From: Thermohalobaculum sp039822785
Lineage (GTDB): Bacteria > Pseudomonadota > Alphaproteobacteria > Rhodobacterales > Rhodobacteraceae
Length of the DNA stretch: 64,000 nt
Direction: 5' to 3'
NCBI GenBank assembly: GCA_039822785.1
Contig: JBCBMO010000002.1
Location: forward strand, 1 to 64,000
The notes under the pieces are model-generated. The model made no database searches. It saw only the letters and a program-made list of their open reading frames with translations, and was not told the DNA's origin. Positions 18,937 through 26,914 of the stretch are shown piece after piece (the first letter of the stretch is position 1; every line of letters starts with the position of its first letter). Both the position numbers and the translations under genes were made by a program.

Positions 18937-20178
18937 TCAGACGATTGCGACGCCGCCCGCGGCGCCTGGTTCGACGACGGCGAAGCGACCGCCGTACGCC
19001 CTGATTGCCGCCATCTGCCCCATGATCTCGTCGCGCAGGTTCCACGGCAGGATCACCACGATGTCCGGGCGCATGTCGAGCAATGCCTCGGGCGAGACGC
19101 AGGGGATGTGGCTGCCCGGCAGCAGGCGCCCCTGTTTCTGCGGGTTGCGGTCGGCGACGGCGATGATCTCGTCACGGCCGAGGGCGCAGTAGTTCAGCAT
19201 CGTGTTGCCCTTGGCCGCCGCGCCGTAGCCGGCGATCCGCAGCCCCTGGGATCGGGCATCGGCGACGAAGCGCCGGAAGCCCTCGGCGAAGGCTGCCACC
19301 TCGGCGGCGAAGGGGGCATAGGCGTCGAGGGTGGCAAGGTCCTTCTCGGCAACACGCAGCGCCTCCAGCGCCGCGGTCTCCGCCATCGGCGCACCCTGGT
19401 GGCAAGCAAAGAGCCGCAGCGAGCCGCCATGGGTCGGTAGGTGCTCCACGTCGAAGGGTCGGAGGCCCGCATCGCGCAGGACCGTCTCGACCGAGAGCAG
19501 CGACAGGTACGAGTAGTGCTCGTGATAAATCGTGTCGAACTGCAGCTTCGTGAGCATCTGCAAGAGATGCGGAAACTCGAAGGTGACGACGCCCTCGGGC
19601 TTCAGGATCCGGGGAAAGCCGCGCACAAAGCCCCGGATATCCGGGACATGCGCCAGCACGTTGTTGGCAGCGATAAGATCGGCCGCGAAGCCCTGTGCCG
19701 CCAGGCCGGCGGCACTGTCGGCATCGAAGAACATCACGCGGCTCGGCACGCCCTTCGCCTCCGCCAGCGCGGCGGCGTTGCCTGCGGGCTCCACGCCCAG
19801 CACCGGGATCCCGGCCGCGACGAAATGCTGGAGGAGGTAGCCGTCGTTCGAGGCGATCTCGACGACCAGGCTCTGCGGGCCCAGGTCGAGGCGGGCGGTC
19901 ATGGTCTCGGCATAGCGCCGGGCATGGGCGACCCAGCTCTCGGAGAAGCTGGAGAGATAGGCATACTCGTCGTTGAAGATCGCATCCGCGGGCGCGTCGT
20001 GGCCGAGCTGCACCAGCCAGCATTGCTCGCAGACATAGGCACACAGGGGAAATCGGCGCTCAGCCGCAATCGCCGCAGGGTCGTTGGGCAGAAAGGCGTT
20101 GGCCAGCGGCGTCGATCCCAGATCGAGCAGCTTGCGCGTCAGCGGCGCACCGCAGGAGCGACAGGACAGCCCCCTCAC
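18937..20178 (-). CDS. Sugar C-methyltransferase (TylC3/NovU/EvaC type)
   Basis: A 413-residue SAM-dependent methyltransferase. It has an N-terminal zinc module with four cysteines (CRSC near residues 6-9 and CEQC near 50-53), a central SAM fold (VVEIASNDGYLLQHFVAAG, then GVEPAGN) and a C-terminal Rossmann-like domain with GYGAAAKGNTMLNYC and the ending VVILPWNLRDEI. This three-domain layout is that of C-3 methyltransferases acting on NDP-4-keto-6-deoxy sugars. Its start overlaps the end of the DegT gene by four bases. Sitting in a CDP-sugar cluster, its substrate may be a CDP-4-keto-6-deoxyhexose, which is inference. Confidence 0.88.
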   Translation of the reverse strand: MRGLSCRSCGAPLTRKLLDLGSTPLANAFLPNDPAAIAAERRFPLCAYVCEQCWLVQLGHDAPADAIFNDEYAYLSSFSESWVAHARRYAETMTARLDLGPQSLVVEIASNDGYLLQHFVAAGIPVLGVEPAGNAAALAEAKGVPSRVMFFDADSAAGLAAQGFAADLIAANNVLAHVPDIRGFVRGFPRILKPEGVVTFEFPHLLQMLTKLQFDTIYHEHYSYLSLLSVETVLRDAGLRPFDVEHLPTHGGSLRLFACHQGAPMAETAALEALRVAEKDLATLDAYAPFAAEVAAFAEGFRRFVADARSQGLRIAGYGAAAKGNTMLNYCALGRDEIIAVADRNPQKQGRLLPGSHIPCVSPEALLDMRPDIVVILPWNLRDEIMGQMAAIRAYGGRFAVVEPGAAGGVAIV

Positions 20179-21317
20179 GCCACACCCTCCAGGATCTCGC
20201 GCACGGCCCGGCAGACGCGGTCGACATCGGCTTCGCTGAGGGCATGCCCGGAAGGCAGGTTGACGCCGTAGCGCGCCGGGACCGCCCCGGCCGGGTCCGG
20301 CGGCAGGAAGCGCGCGGCCTCAGGCCGGTCGGCGAAGGCGGGGATCTGGTCGAGCGACGAGAAGAAGGGCCGGCTGTCGATCCCGCGCGCCGCGAGCTGT
20401 TCCATCATGGCGAATTTGTCGATCCCGAGCGCGGGGTCGGTCACGATGGTTGTCATCCAGTAGGAATTGCGCATCCCCGCCGGCTCGGCGTTCAGGCTGA
20501 GCCGTTGCTCGCCGCCCAGCCGGTCGCGGTACCAGCCGAAGATGCGGCGCTTCTGCGCGACAAGCTCCTCGATGCGCTCCATCTGGGCGATGCCGAGGGC
20601 TGCTTGAACGGCGCTCATTTTGTATTTGAACGCCACCTCGGTGTTCTGAAAGAAGCGGTCGCCCGGCGGCCGGCCGTGGTCGCGAAGGACCATGATGCGC
20701 TCGGCCAGGCGCTGATCGTCGGTCACGATCATGCCGCCCTCGCCGGTGGCCAGCGTCTTGGAGCCGTGGAAGGAGAAGGCGGCCACCTGCCCCCAGGCCC
20801 CCGCCATCCGCCCATCAAGCGCAGAGCCGAGCGCCTCGGCCGCGTCCTCGATCAGTGCGATGCCGTGATCCTCCGCCAGGCGGTGCAGCGCCGGCCAGTC
20901 ACAGACCGAGCCGTAGAGATCGACGCCGATCACCGCACGGGTCTTGGGCGTGATCGCCCCCTCGACCGCCGCAGGGTCCAGGCACCAGGTCGCGGGGTCG
21001 ATGTCCACAAAGACCGGATCGGCGCCCACATAGATCACCGGCGCCACCGAGGCGATCCAGGTGACCGCCGGCACGATCACCTCATCGCCCGGCCCCACGC
21101 CCTGAGCGGCAAGCGCGAGGTGCAGGCCGGCCGTGGCACTCGGCAGCGAGATCGCATGGGCGACGCCCAGATACTCGGCGAACATCGTCTCGAACCGGCG
21201 GTTGAAGCGGTAGTGGTCGGCACCCCAGGCGTGGAGCGCCGCCTCCCTGGCGAGTTCGCCCTCACGCTCGGTGATCCAGGGGCCGGCGATGGGGATCCGG
21301 GAGCTTTGCAAGGTCAT
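20175..21317 (-). CDS. DegT/DnrJ/EryC1-type sugar aminotransferase
   Basis: A 380-residue PLP enzyme that aminates NDP-keto sugars. The internal aldimine lysine is in SFHGSKTLATGEGG, with the aspartate-containing IALIEDAAEALGS before it and VAFKYKMSAVQAALGIAQ after it. Presence of lysine rather than histidine argues that it is a true aminotransferase and not the E1 3-dehydratase (which also acts on CDP sugars). The GAPxxYxVxLP-like ending (ARYGVNLPSGHALSEAD) is normal for the family. ATG at 21317 fits the family length; the longer frame overlaps the divergent CmcI-like gene. Confidence 0.9.
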   Translation of the reverse strand: MTLQSSRIPIAGPWITEREGELAREAALHAWGADHYRFNRRFETMFAEYLGVAHAISLPSATAGLHLALAAQGVGPGDEVIVPAVTWIASVAPVIYVGADPVFVDIDPATWCLDPAAVEGAITPKTRAVIGVDLYGSVCDWPALHRLAEDHGIALIEDAAEALGSALDGRMAGAWGQVAAFSFHGSKTLATGEGGMIVTDDQRLAERIMVLRDHGRPPGDRFFQNTEVAFKYKMSAVQAALGIAQMERIEELVAQKRRIFGWYRDRLGGEQRLSLNAEPAGMRNSYWMTTIVTDPALGIDKFAMMEQLAARGIDSRPFFSSLDQIPAFADRPEAARFLPPDPAGAVPARYGVNLPSGHALSEADVDRVCRAVREILEGVA

Positions 21318-21492
21318 GCCAATCGAGCCTGGTTCGTCTGTCGCCGGCTTCTGCCACCAGTGCCGGGTGAGCGCAAACGCTACCCGGCCCCGTGCGGCGT
21401 TGAACCCCTGGCGCTCGGACCCTGCATCGCTTGCTTTCACCCCGCCCACAGCGCAAACACCGTGCCGCGAGAGACAGCGAGTGGGCCGCGCC

Positions 21493-22239
21493 ATGGCAAA
21501 AGACGATCGAGCGGAGTTTGCAGCCGAGACCGAGGCGCAGGCGCGCGAGATGGGCGGCGATGAGGCGCTGATGCGCCAGGGCGTGGAGACGCTGCTGGCG
21601 GCAGACAGATACCGCTACAGCTATCTCTGGACCTGGATGGGCGTGCCGATCATCCAGATGCCCGCCGACATCGTGGCGACGCAGGAAGCCATCTGGCGCG
21701 CGCGCCCGGACGTGATCATCGAATGCGGCGTGGCGCGCGGGGGCTCGGTCATCTTCATGGCCTCGATGCTCGCGCTCCTGGGCCAGGACGGCTTCGTCGT
21801 CGGCGTCGACGTCGACATCCGCGCCCATAACCGCGAGACCATCGAGAGCCATCCAATGACCTCGCGCATCCGGCTGGTCGAGGGCTCCTCGATCGAGCCT
21901 GCGACGGTGGAGACGGTGCGCGCGATGATCCCCGAGGGCGCGCGCGTGATGGTGATCCTCGACAGCAACCACGCGCGCGACCACGTGTTGGCGGAGTGCC
22001 GCGCCTATGGCCCGATGGTCACCCCTGGCTCCTTCCTGGTCATCGCGGACACAGTGCTTGGCCATTTCGACGAAGCGGAGACGCCGAAGCAGCGCTCCCA
22101 GGTGCTGTACCGGGGCGACGAGCCGCTGGCCGCCCGCGATGCCTATCTGGCGGAGACCGATGCCTTCGAGGTGGATGCCACGCTCAATGGCAAGCTGATC
22201 ATGGCCTCCTCGCCGGGCGGATATCTGCTGCGCCGATGA
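21493..22239 (+). CDS. Cephalosporin hydroxylase (CmcI) family methyltransferase
   Basis: A 248-residue protein of the CmcI/rhamnosyl-O-methyltransferase family. The SAM-binding region is VIIECGVARGGSVIFMAS, then VVGVDVDIRAHNRETIESHP and VMVILDSNHARDHVLAECRAYGPMV, all typical of the group, which O-methylates sugars in cell-surface polymers. The gene is divergent from the aminotransferase with about 175 bases between, and its stop overlaps the start of the glycosyltransferase (ATGA at 22236), so the two are coupled. Confidence 0.88.
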   Translation: MAKDDRAEFAAETEAQAREMGGDEALMRQGVETLLAADRYRYSYLWTWMGVPIIQMPADIVATQEAIWRARPDVIIECGVARGGSVIFMASMLALLGQDGFVVGVDVDIRAHNRETIESHPMTSRIRLVEGSSIEPATVETVRAMIPEGARVMVILDSNHARDHVLAECRAYGPMVTPGSFLVIADTVLGHFDEAETPKQRSQVLYRGDEPLAARDAYLAETDAFEVDATLNGKLIMASSPGGYLLRR

Positions 22240-23102
22240 TCGCTTTGGGCACAGCGGCGCCGCGGGTGACGGTCGGTCTGCCCGTCTTCAACGGCGCGTC
22301 GCTGCTGCGCGAATGCCTGGAGAGCCTGGCCGCCCAGGACTATGACGGCTTCGTCGTGAAGATCGCCGACAATGGCTCGACCGACGGCACGTCCGAGATC
22401 GCGGCCGAGTTCGCCGCCCGTGACCCGCGCTTTGTGCACACCCGCCGCGCCGAGACCGTGCCGGCGGTGCAGAACTTCCAGGAGCTCTGCGACGCGGCCG
22501 AGACCGAGTTCTTCGCCTGGCGGGCCTATGACGACCTGTCGGCGCCGGACTTCCTGTCAAAGTCGGTGGCAGCGCTCGATGCCGCGCCCCAGGCGGTGCT
22601 GGCCGCGCCCCAGATCCGCGCGCTGCGGATGTCCGGACGCAAGGACCAGATCCGCCCGGTGCTGGCGCAGCACAGGACGGGTGTCAGGGGGCTCTCGGCA
22701 CGGCTCTTCGGCGCGCACGCCGCCTGGATCTACGGCGTTTGGCGGACCGAGGCGGTGCGTCAGACCTTCGCGCGCGTCATGGCGGCGTATCAGCATGCCT
22801 GGGGACAGGATCACCTGATCCTGCTGCCCCATCTCCTCGACGACGCGGTGGCTATGGTGCCCGAGACCACCTTTGTGCAGCGTCTCGTGGACGACCGGCC
22901 GCGGGTGGCTTTGGCTCGGCCCGACGCTGCCATGATGGCGACGGTCCGCGCGGCCTTCGAGCAGGAGGTCCGGGCCCGCATCGCCGAGCGCCAATGGTCC
23001 CTGCCCGAGCGGGTGGCCCTGTCGCTCATGGTGCCGCGCTATGTCTCTCAACGCTGCCATTCGCGCCTGCGGATCCTCAAGCGCCGCGTCGGGCTGGGCT
23101 GA
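22236..23102 (+). CDS. Glycosyltransferase family 2
   Basis: A 288-residue GT-A-fold glycosyltransferase. The nucleotide-binding start VTVGLPVFNGASLLRECLESL, then IADNGSTDGTSEIA, and the acidic AYDDLSAPDFL in place of a strict DXD are the usual GT2 landmarks. It has no membrane segment and would act on the cytoplasmic face. Sugar and acceptor are unknown. The open frame extends further upstream inside the CmcI-like gene, but the ATG at 22236 in the overlap is the natural start. Confidence 0.88.
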   Translation: MIALGTAAPRVTVGLPVFNGASLLRECLESLAAQDYDGFVVKIADNGSTDGTSEIAAEFAARDPRFVHTRRAETVPAVQNFQELCDAAETEFFAWRAYDDLSAPDFLSKSVAALDAAPQAVLAAPQIRALRMSGRKDQIRPVLAQHRTGVRGLSARLFGAHAAWIYGVWRTEAVRQTFARVMAAYQHAWGQDHLILLPHLLDDAVAMVPETTFVQRLVDDRPRVALARPDAAMMATVRAAFEQEVRARIAERQWSLPERVALSLMVPRYVSQRCHSRLRILKRRVGLG

Positions 23103-23724
23103 GCGGGCGCGCGGGCACGCCGGCCATGCGGGCGCCCTGGGCGATGTCCTGCAGCACGACCGATCCCGCGCCGATCACCGCGTCCTCGCCGATCCGCACG
23201 CGCGGTCCGATCGTTGCCCCGGCGCCGATGAGGACGCGCGCACCGATGCTCACCTCGCCGCAGACCGTCACGCCAGGGGCGAGATGGCAGCCGGGCCCCA
23301 CCGCGCTGTCGTGATCGACGCTGGCGCCGGAGTTGAGGATGCTCTGCGAGCCGATCCGGGCCTCGGCGCCCACGAAGGCCTGCGCGAGCACCTGCGCGCC
23401 AGGCTCGATCACCGCGCTCGGCTCGACGACCGCGCTGCCATGAACGACTGTCAGTGCCTCAAAGCCCTGTGCCGACAGGCGCTCAGCGATCTCCAGTCTG
23501 TCCGCCCCCCGTGCGCCACCGATGGCCACGGCAAAGCTGTGCTGACCCGGGTTGTCGCTGCGCCAGGCCTCGAAACCCTCGATGCCGACATGCAGGGGGA
23601 CGTCCCAGGGCGGTGCCAGGCTGTGGCGGTCGAAGACGGCCACGATGCGCCCGGCGCCGAGGATGTCGCGCAGCACGCGCGCATGGCCGGCGGCGCCCCA
23701 GAGGATGATCGGATTTGGCGGCAT
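23077..23724 (-). CDS. NeuD/PglD-like sugar O- or N-acyltransferase (left-handed beta helix)
   Basis: A 215-residue acyltransferase. An N-terminal Rossmann-like part (IILWGAAGHARVLRDIL) is followed from about residue 95 by hexapeptide repeats of a left-handed beta helix (SAVIEP, AQVLAQ, ARIGSQ, AVGPGC, VSIGAR, ATIGPR), with the acetyl-CoA-type histidine in ASVDHDSAVG. The family acetylates sialic-acid-like or 4-amino sugars; next to a DegT aminotransferase, N-acylation of an amino sugar is plausible. ATG 23724 follows GGGAGACGACG. Its 3' end overlaps the convergent GT2 gene by 26 bases. Confidence 0.87.
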   Translation of the reverse strand: MPPNPIILWGAAGHARVLRDILGAGRIVAVFDRHSLAPPWDVPLHVGIEGFEAWRSDNPGQHSFAVAIGGARGADRLEIAERLSAQGFEALTVVHGSAVVEPSAVIEPGAQVLAQAFVGAEARIGSQSILNSGASVDHDSAVGPGCHLAPGVTVCGEVSIGARVLIGAGATIGPRVRIGEDAVIGAGSVVLQDIAQGARMAGVPARPLSPARRGA

Positions 23725-23810
23725 CGTCGTCTCCCGGCGCCTGGGCGCGGGTTGCTTCAGGGACCCCATTCTGTATCTAGACGCGACGGCAGGACCAGAT
23801 GGGGTGAGCC

Positions 23811-24578
23811 ATGAAATGCGTTCTCCTTGCGGGAGGAATGGGCACCCGGATCGCCGAGGAGAGCGACTACCGGCCTAAGCCGATGATCGAGATCGGCGGG
23901 CGACCGATCCTGTGGCACATCATGAAGATCTACGCCCAGCACGGCGTCGAGGATTTCATCGTCTGCTGCGGCTACAAGGGCTCGATGATCAAGGAGTACT
24001 TCTCCAACTACCGAAGCCAGAACGTCGACCTGACGATCGATCTTGCCACGGGACAGACGACCTATGCCTCGCTGCCGGCGGAGAACTGGCGCGTCACCCT
24101 GGTGGATACGGGCATGGAGACGATGACCGGCGGCCGGCTGAAACGGGTGCGGGACATCATCGGCGATGAGACCTTCTGCATGACCTATGGCGACGGCGTC
24201 TCCGACGTCGATATCAGCGCGCTCATCGCGTTTCACAAATCCCATGGTGGCGCGGCGACGCTGACGGCGGTGGTGCCGCCCGGCCGCTATGGCGCCGTCA
24301 AGCTCTCCGGCACGCGGATCGAGGAGTTCGTGGAGAAGCCCCCGGGCGACAACGCGCTGATCAGCGGGGGCTTCTTCGTGCTGGAGCCCTCGGTCATCGA
24401 CCGCATCGAGGCCGACGAGACGCCCTGGGAGGCGGAGCCGCTGGTCTCGCTGGCGCGCGATGGGGAGTTGCACGCCTTCAAGCACACGGGCTTCTGGCGC
24501 CCCATGGACACGCTGCGCGACAAGCGCGAGTTGGAGGCGCTGTGGCGCCAGGGCGCCCCGTGGAAGACCTGGGCATGA
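23811..24578 (+). CDS. rfbF: Glucose-1-phosphate cytidylyltransferase
   Basis: A 255-residue nucleotidyltransferase making CDP-glucose from CTP and glucose-1-phosphate. The signature MKCVLLAGGMGTRIAEES at the start, RPKPMIEIGGRPILWHIMK, and MTYGDGVSDVDI with the metal-binding aspartate are typical. ISGGFFVLEP and HTGFWRPMDTLRDK near the C terminus match RfbF rather than RmlA or GalU. First gene of the rfbF-rfbG-epimerase run; it commits the pathway to CDP sugars. Confidence 0.96.
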   Translation: MKCVLLAGGMGTRIAEESDYRPKPMIEIGGRPILWHIMKIYAQHGVEDFIVCCGYKGSMIKEYFSNYRSQNVDLTIDLATGQTTYASLPAENWRVTLVDTGMETMTGGRLKRVRDIIGDETFCMTYGDGVSDVDISALIAFHKSHGGAATLTAVVPPGRYGAVKLSGTRIEEFVEKPPGDNALISGGFFVLEPSVIDRIEADETPWEAEPLVSLARDGELHAFKHTGFWRPMDTLRDKRELEALWRQGAPWKTWA

Positions 24579-24621
24579 TCCGGACACCGCGGCGCTGCGG
24601 CGGCGCCTTTCGGGCGGGCCG

Positions 24622-25671
24622 ATGAGCAAGCTGCCCACACCCGGCTTCTGGGCTGGCCGCCGGGTCCTGTTGACCGGCCATACGGGGTTCAAGGGCTCCT
24701 GGGCCGCGCTCTGGCTGCATGCGCTGGGGGCGGAGGTCACCGGGTTCGCCCTGCCACCGGAGGGGACGGATCACCACTTCGGCCTCGCGGGCGTCGATGC
24801 CCTGCTGCAGCATGTCGAGGGGGATCTGCGCGACCCCGAGGCGCTTGCGGCCTGTGTCGCCGCCTGCCGGCCTCAGGCCGTCTTGCACTTGGGCGCACAG
24901 GCGCTTGTGCGGCGGGGGCTTGCCGACCCGGCGGGCACCTTCGCGACCAATGTGCAGGGCACCCTCAACCTGCTGACGGCGCTGCGGACACATGCGCCGG
25001 AGAGCCCGGTCCTGGTGGTCACCTCGGACAAGGTCTACCGCAACGACGACAGCGGGCGCGCCTTCACCGAGGACGACCCCCTGGGCGGCAAGGATCCGTA
25101 CTCCGCCTCCAAGGCCGCCTGCGAGCTCCTGGTTGGCGCCTGGCGACAAAGCTACGGCGCGCCGGTGGCGACGGTGCGCGGGGGCAATGTGATCGGCGGC
25201 GGTGACTTCGCCGAGGATCGCGTCATCCCCGACACGGTCCGCGCGGCCAAGGATGGCCTGCCCGTCCGTCTGAGGCACCCTGGCGCCACCCGTCCCTGGC
25301 AGCATGTCCTCGATTGCCTGAACGGCTATCTCCTGCGGATGGAGGCCTTCGAGACCGCCCTCAGCGCACCTGCCCTCAACATCGGTCCCCGGCCCGGCGA
25401 GCCTGCGACCGTTGCGGCGGTGGTGGAGGCCCTCCAAGCGACGCTGGGGACGGCGCCGTGGCAGCCCGCCGGCGCAGAGCCCAGCGTCGAGGCCCGCATG
25501 CTGTCGCTGAACCCCGAGGCGGCACACCGGCTGTTGGGCTGGTCGGAGCGGCTGGATACGGCGCGCGCCCTGGCCTGGACGGGTCAATGGTATCGCGCCT
25601 GGCTCGACGGTGCCGATATGGCGGCGGTCAGCCGCGATCAGCTCAATCGCTTCTCGGAGGGCACCCTGTGA
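24622..25671 (+). CDS. rfbG: CDP-glucose 4,6-dehydratase
   Basis: A 349-residue extended SDR converting CDP-glucose to CDP-4-keto-6-deoxyglucose. NAD binds at VLLTGHTGFKGSWAALWL (the GFKGSW variation is diagnostic of RfbG). The catalytic serine-aspartate-lysine stretch VTSDKVYRN and the Y-x3-K motif in DPYSASKAACEL follow. VRGGNVIGGGDFAEDRVIPD is also RfbG-specific. It begins 43 bases after rfbF and its stop overlaps the epimerase start (GTGA). Confidence 0.95.
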   Translation: MSKLPTPGFWAGRRVLLTGHTGFKGSWAALWLHALGAEVTGFALPPEGTDHHFGLAGVDALLQHVEGDLRDPEALAACVAACRPQAVLHLGAQALVRRGLADPAGTFATNVQGTLNLLTALRTHAPESPVLVVTSDKVYRNDDSGRAFTEDDPLGGKDPYSASKAACELLVGAWRQSYGAPVATVRGGNVIGGGDFAEDRVIPDTVRAAKDGLPVRLRHPGATRPWQHVLDCLNGYLLRMEAFETALSAPALNIGPRPGEPATVAAVVEALQATLGTAPWQPAGAEPSVEARMLSLNPEAAHRLLGWSERLDTARALAWTGQWYRAWLDGADMAAVSRDQLNRFSEGTL

Positions 25672-26195
25672 AGTTCCTGCCGACCGCCCTGCCCGGCGTC
25701 GTGATCGTGGAAGCTGAGCCCGCGGGCGATGCGCGGGGGTGGTTTGCGCGGCACTTCTGCCCCGAGGAGTTCACGGCGGCCGGGCTCGGCTTCACCCCGT
25801 ACCAGATCTCCCAGTCCTTCAACGCGGCGACCCATACCCTTCGCGGCCTGCACTTTCAGCGCGGTGAGGCGGCCGAGGCGAAGCTGGTCCGCTGCCTGTC
25901 CGGCACGGTCTTCGACGTCGCCGTCGACATCCGCCCGGACAGCCCCACCCGATACGCCTGGACGGGGGCCACACTCTCGTCGTCGAACGGCCAGGCGCTC
26001 CTGATCCCCCGCGGCTTCGCGCATGGCTTTATCACGCTGGAGGCGGACACCTCGCTTCTCTACATGACCGACGCCCCTTACACGCCCAGCGCCGAAGGCG
26101 GTCTGCGATGGGACGACCCGCGCCTTGCGATCGATTGGCCAGCGCGCCCGGCGGTTCTCTCGCCCCGCGACCAGTCCTTCGCCCTTATCGCATAG
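25668..26195 (+). CDS. dTDP-4-dehydrorhamnose 3,5-epimerase family protein
   Basis: A 175-residue cupin-type epimerase starting with GTG inside the stop of rfbG (GTGA). The active-site histidine is in HTLRGLHFQ, with the acid/base tyrosine expected in the LLYMTDAPYTP segment, and FDVAVDIRPDSPTRYAW and IPRGFAHGFITLEAD are standard RmlC landmarks. In this CDP-sugar context it probably epimerises C3 and/or C5 of a CDP-4-keto sugar; the exact positions cannot be read from sequence. Confidence 0.9.
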   Translation: MKFLPTALPGVVIVEAEPAGDARGWFARHFCPEEFTAAGLGFTPYQISQSFNAATHTLRGLHFQRGEAAEAKLVRCLSGTVFDVAVDIRPDSPTRYAWTGATLSSSNGQALLIPRGFAHGFITLEADTSLLYMTDAPYTPSAEGGLRWDDPRLAIDWPARPAVLSPRDQSFALIA

Positions 26196-26467
26196 GGTTG
26201 CACCGACGGCCGCGAGCGGAGGCTGAGCGGACGCAAGCGTCACGGTGCTTGGCGCTTTCAACGCCGGCATGCTTCAGCGCCGTGGATCTGGACTGCAATC
26301 GCCGCCGCAGGCGCCCATGCGACCGTCTCCGCCAGACGCGGTCTACACCGGCTTGCTCAAGCTCGACACGGTCGCGGTCTGCCGCTCAGGCGGCAGCAGC
26401 GCGAATTCGATCCACCCCCTGGCCCGGTGCGTTGACAAGGCCCGACCGATCCCGCTAGGCCCGTCGC

Positions 26468-26558
26468 GGGCGGGTGGCCGAGTGGTCGAAGGCGCTCCCC
26501 TGCTAAGGGAGTAGGCCCCAAAAGGGTCTCGTGGGTTCGAATCCCATCCCGCCCGCCA
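26468..26558 (+). tRNA. tRNA-Ser(GCU)
   Basis: Acceptor arms GGGCGGG (26468-26474) and CCCGCCC (26548-26554), discriminator G and encoded CCA (26556-26558). Anticodon stem CTCCC/GGGAG encloses CTGCTAA with anticodon GCT at 26502-26504, reading AGC and AGU. A long variable arm (GGCCCC...) is typical of serine tRNA. TTCGAAT of the T loop is intact. It borders the accessory island, so it is a candidate integration landmark. Confidence 0.96.
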
Positions 26559-26907
26559 CGCACCTCAGTCTCTGATCGAGGTGGTCCTTCTTCAAGGAAA
26601 CCCTTCGGTTTTTCAGGCGCTTGGAACCTGGCCAGGGGGAGAGAGACGCCACCGTTCATGCCCGATCGCCGGATTACCGGCACCTGTCTCACTAGCCTGC
26701 GAGACGCGGTGCGCTTTTGGTCCTGCGACCAAGAACAGAGAATTTTCAGGGTAGTTGCGATCCCCTGGGCTCATGCGGTGCTTCATGCGCCGATTATCTA
26801 TGTCTTTTCAATGCACTAGGGATAGATTCCCTGCTCGCACGGAACAGGGAAGCCGGTCAACGCGAACAGGGAACAAATCTCGTCGAACAGGGAAGGCAAC
26901 CGGGACA
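26559..26907. other. Non-coding junction between tRNA-Ser and the recombinase
   Basis: 349 bases with no supported gene. The only structure I see is the phased GAACAGGGA array at its right end (separate entry), preceded by a less G+C-rich stretch (TCTTTTCAATGCACTAGGGA). No second copy of the tRNA 3' end was noticed in the window, so an att repeat pair cannot be claimed. Confidence 0.7.
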
Positions 26908-26914
26908 TCAGGGA
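26842..26914. repeat. Phased GAACAGGGA direct repeats, left edge of recombinase module
   Basis: Three copies of GAACAGGGA end at 26850, 26872 and 26893 and a fourth degenerate copy (CATCAGGGA) ends at 26914, spaced 22, 21 and 21 bases, that is about two helical turns. A further AACAGGGAA lies at 29349-29357 at the other side of the recombinase/DUF2924/DUF3489 genes. The regular phase suggests protein binding on one face of the DNA; the protein is unknown, the recombinase being one candidate. Confidence 0.6.

Noticed and set aside
20175..21317. CDP-6-deoxy-L-threo-D-glycero-4-hexulose-3-dehydrase (E1)
   Set aside because: E1 enzymes have His in place of the PLP lysine; here the lysine is present (HGSKT), so it is an aminotransferase.
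26357..26692. Minus-strand frame encoding GRDGIRTHETLLGPTPLAGERLRPLGHP
   Set aside because: It is the antisense of tRNA-Ser; this peptide is a well-known false annotation at serine tRNA genes.
26842..26914. CRISPR array
   Set aside because: Repeat unit is only about 9 bases with 12-13-base spacing, and no cas genes are present.
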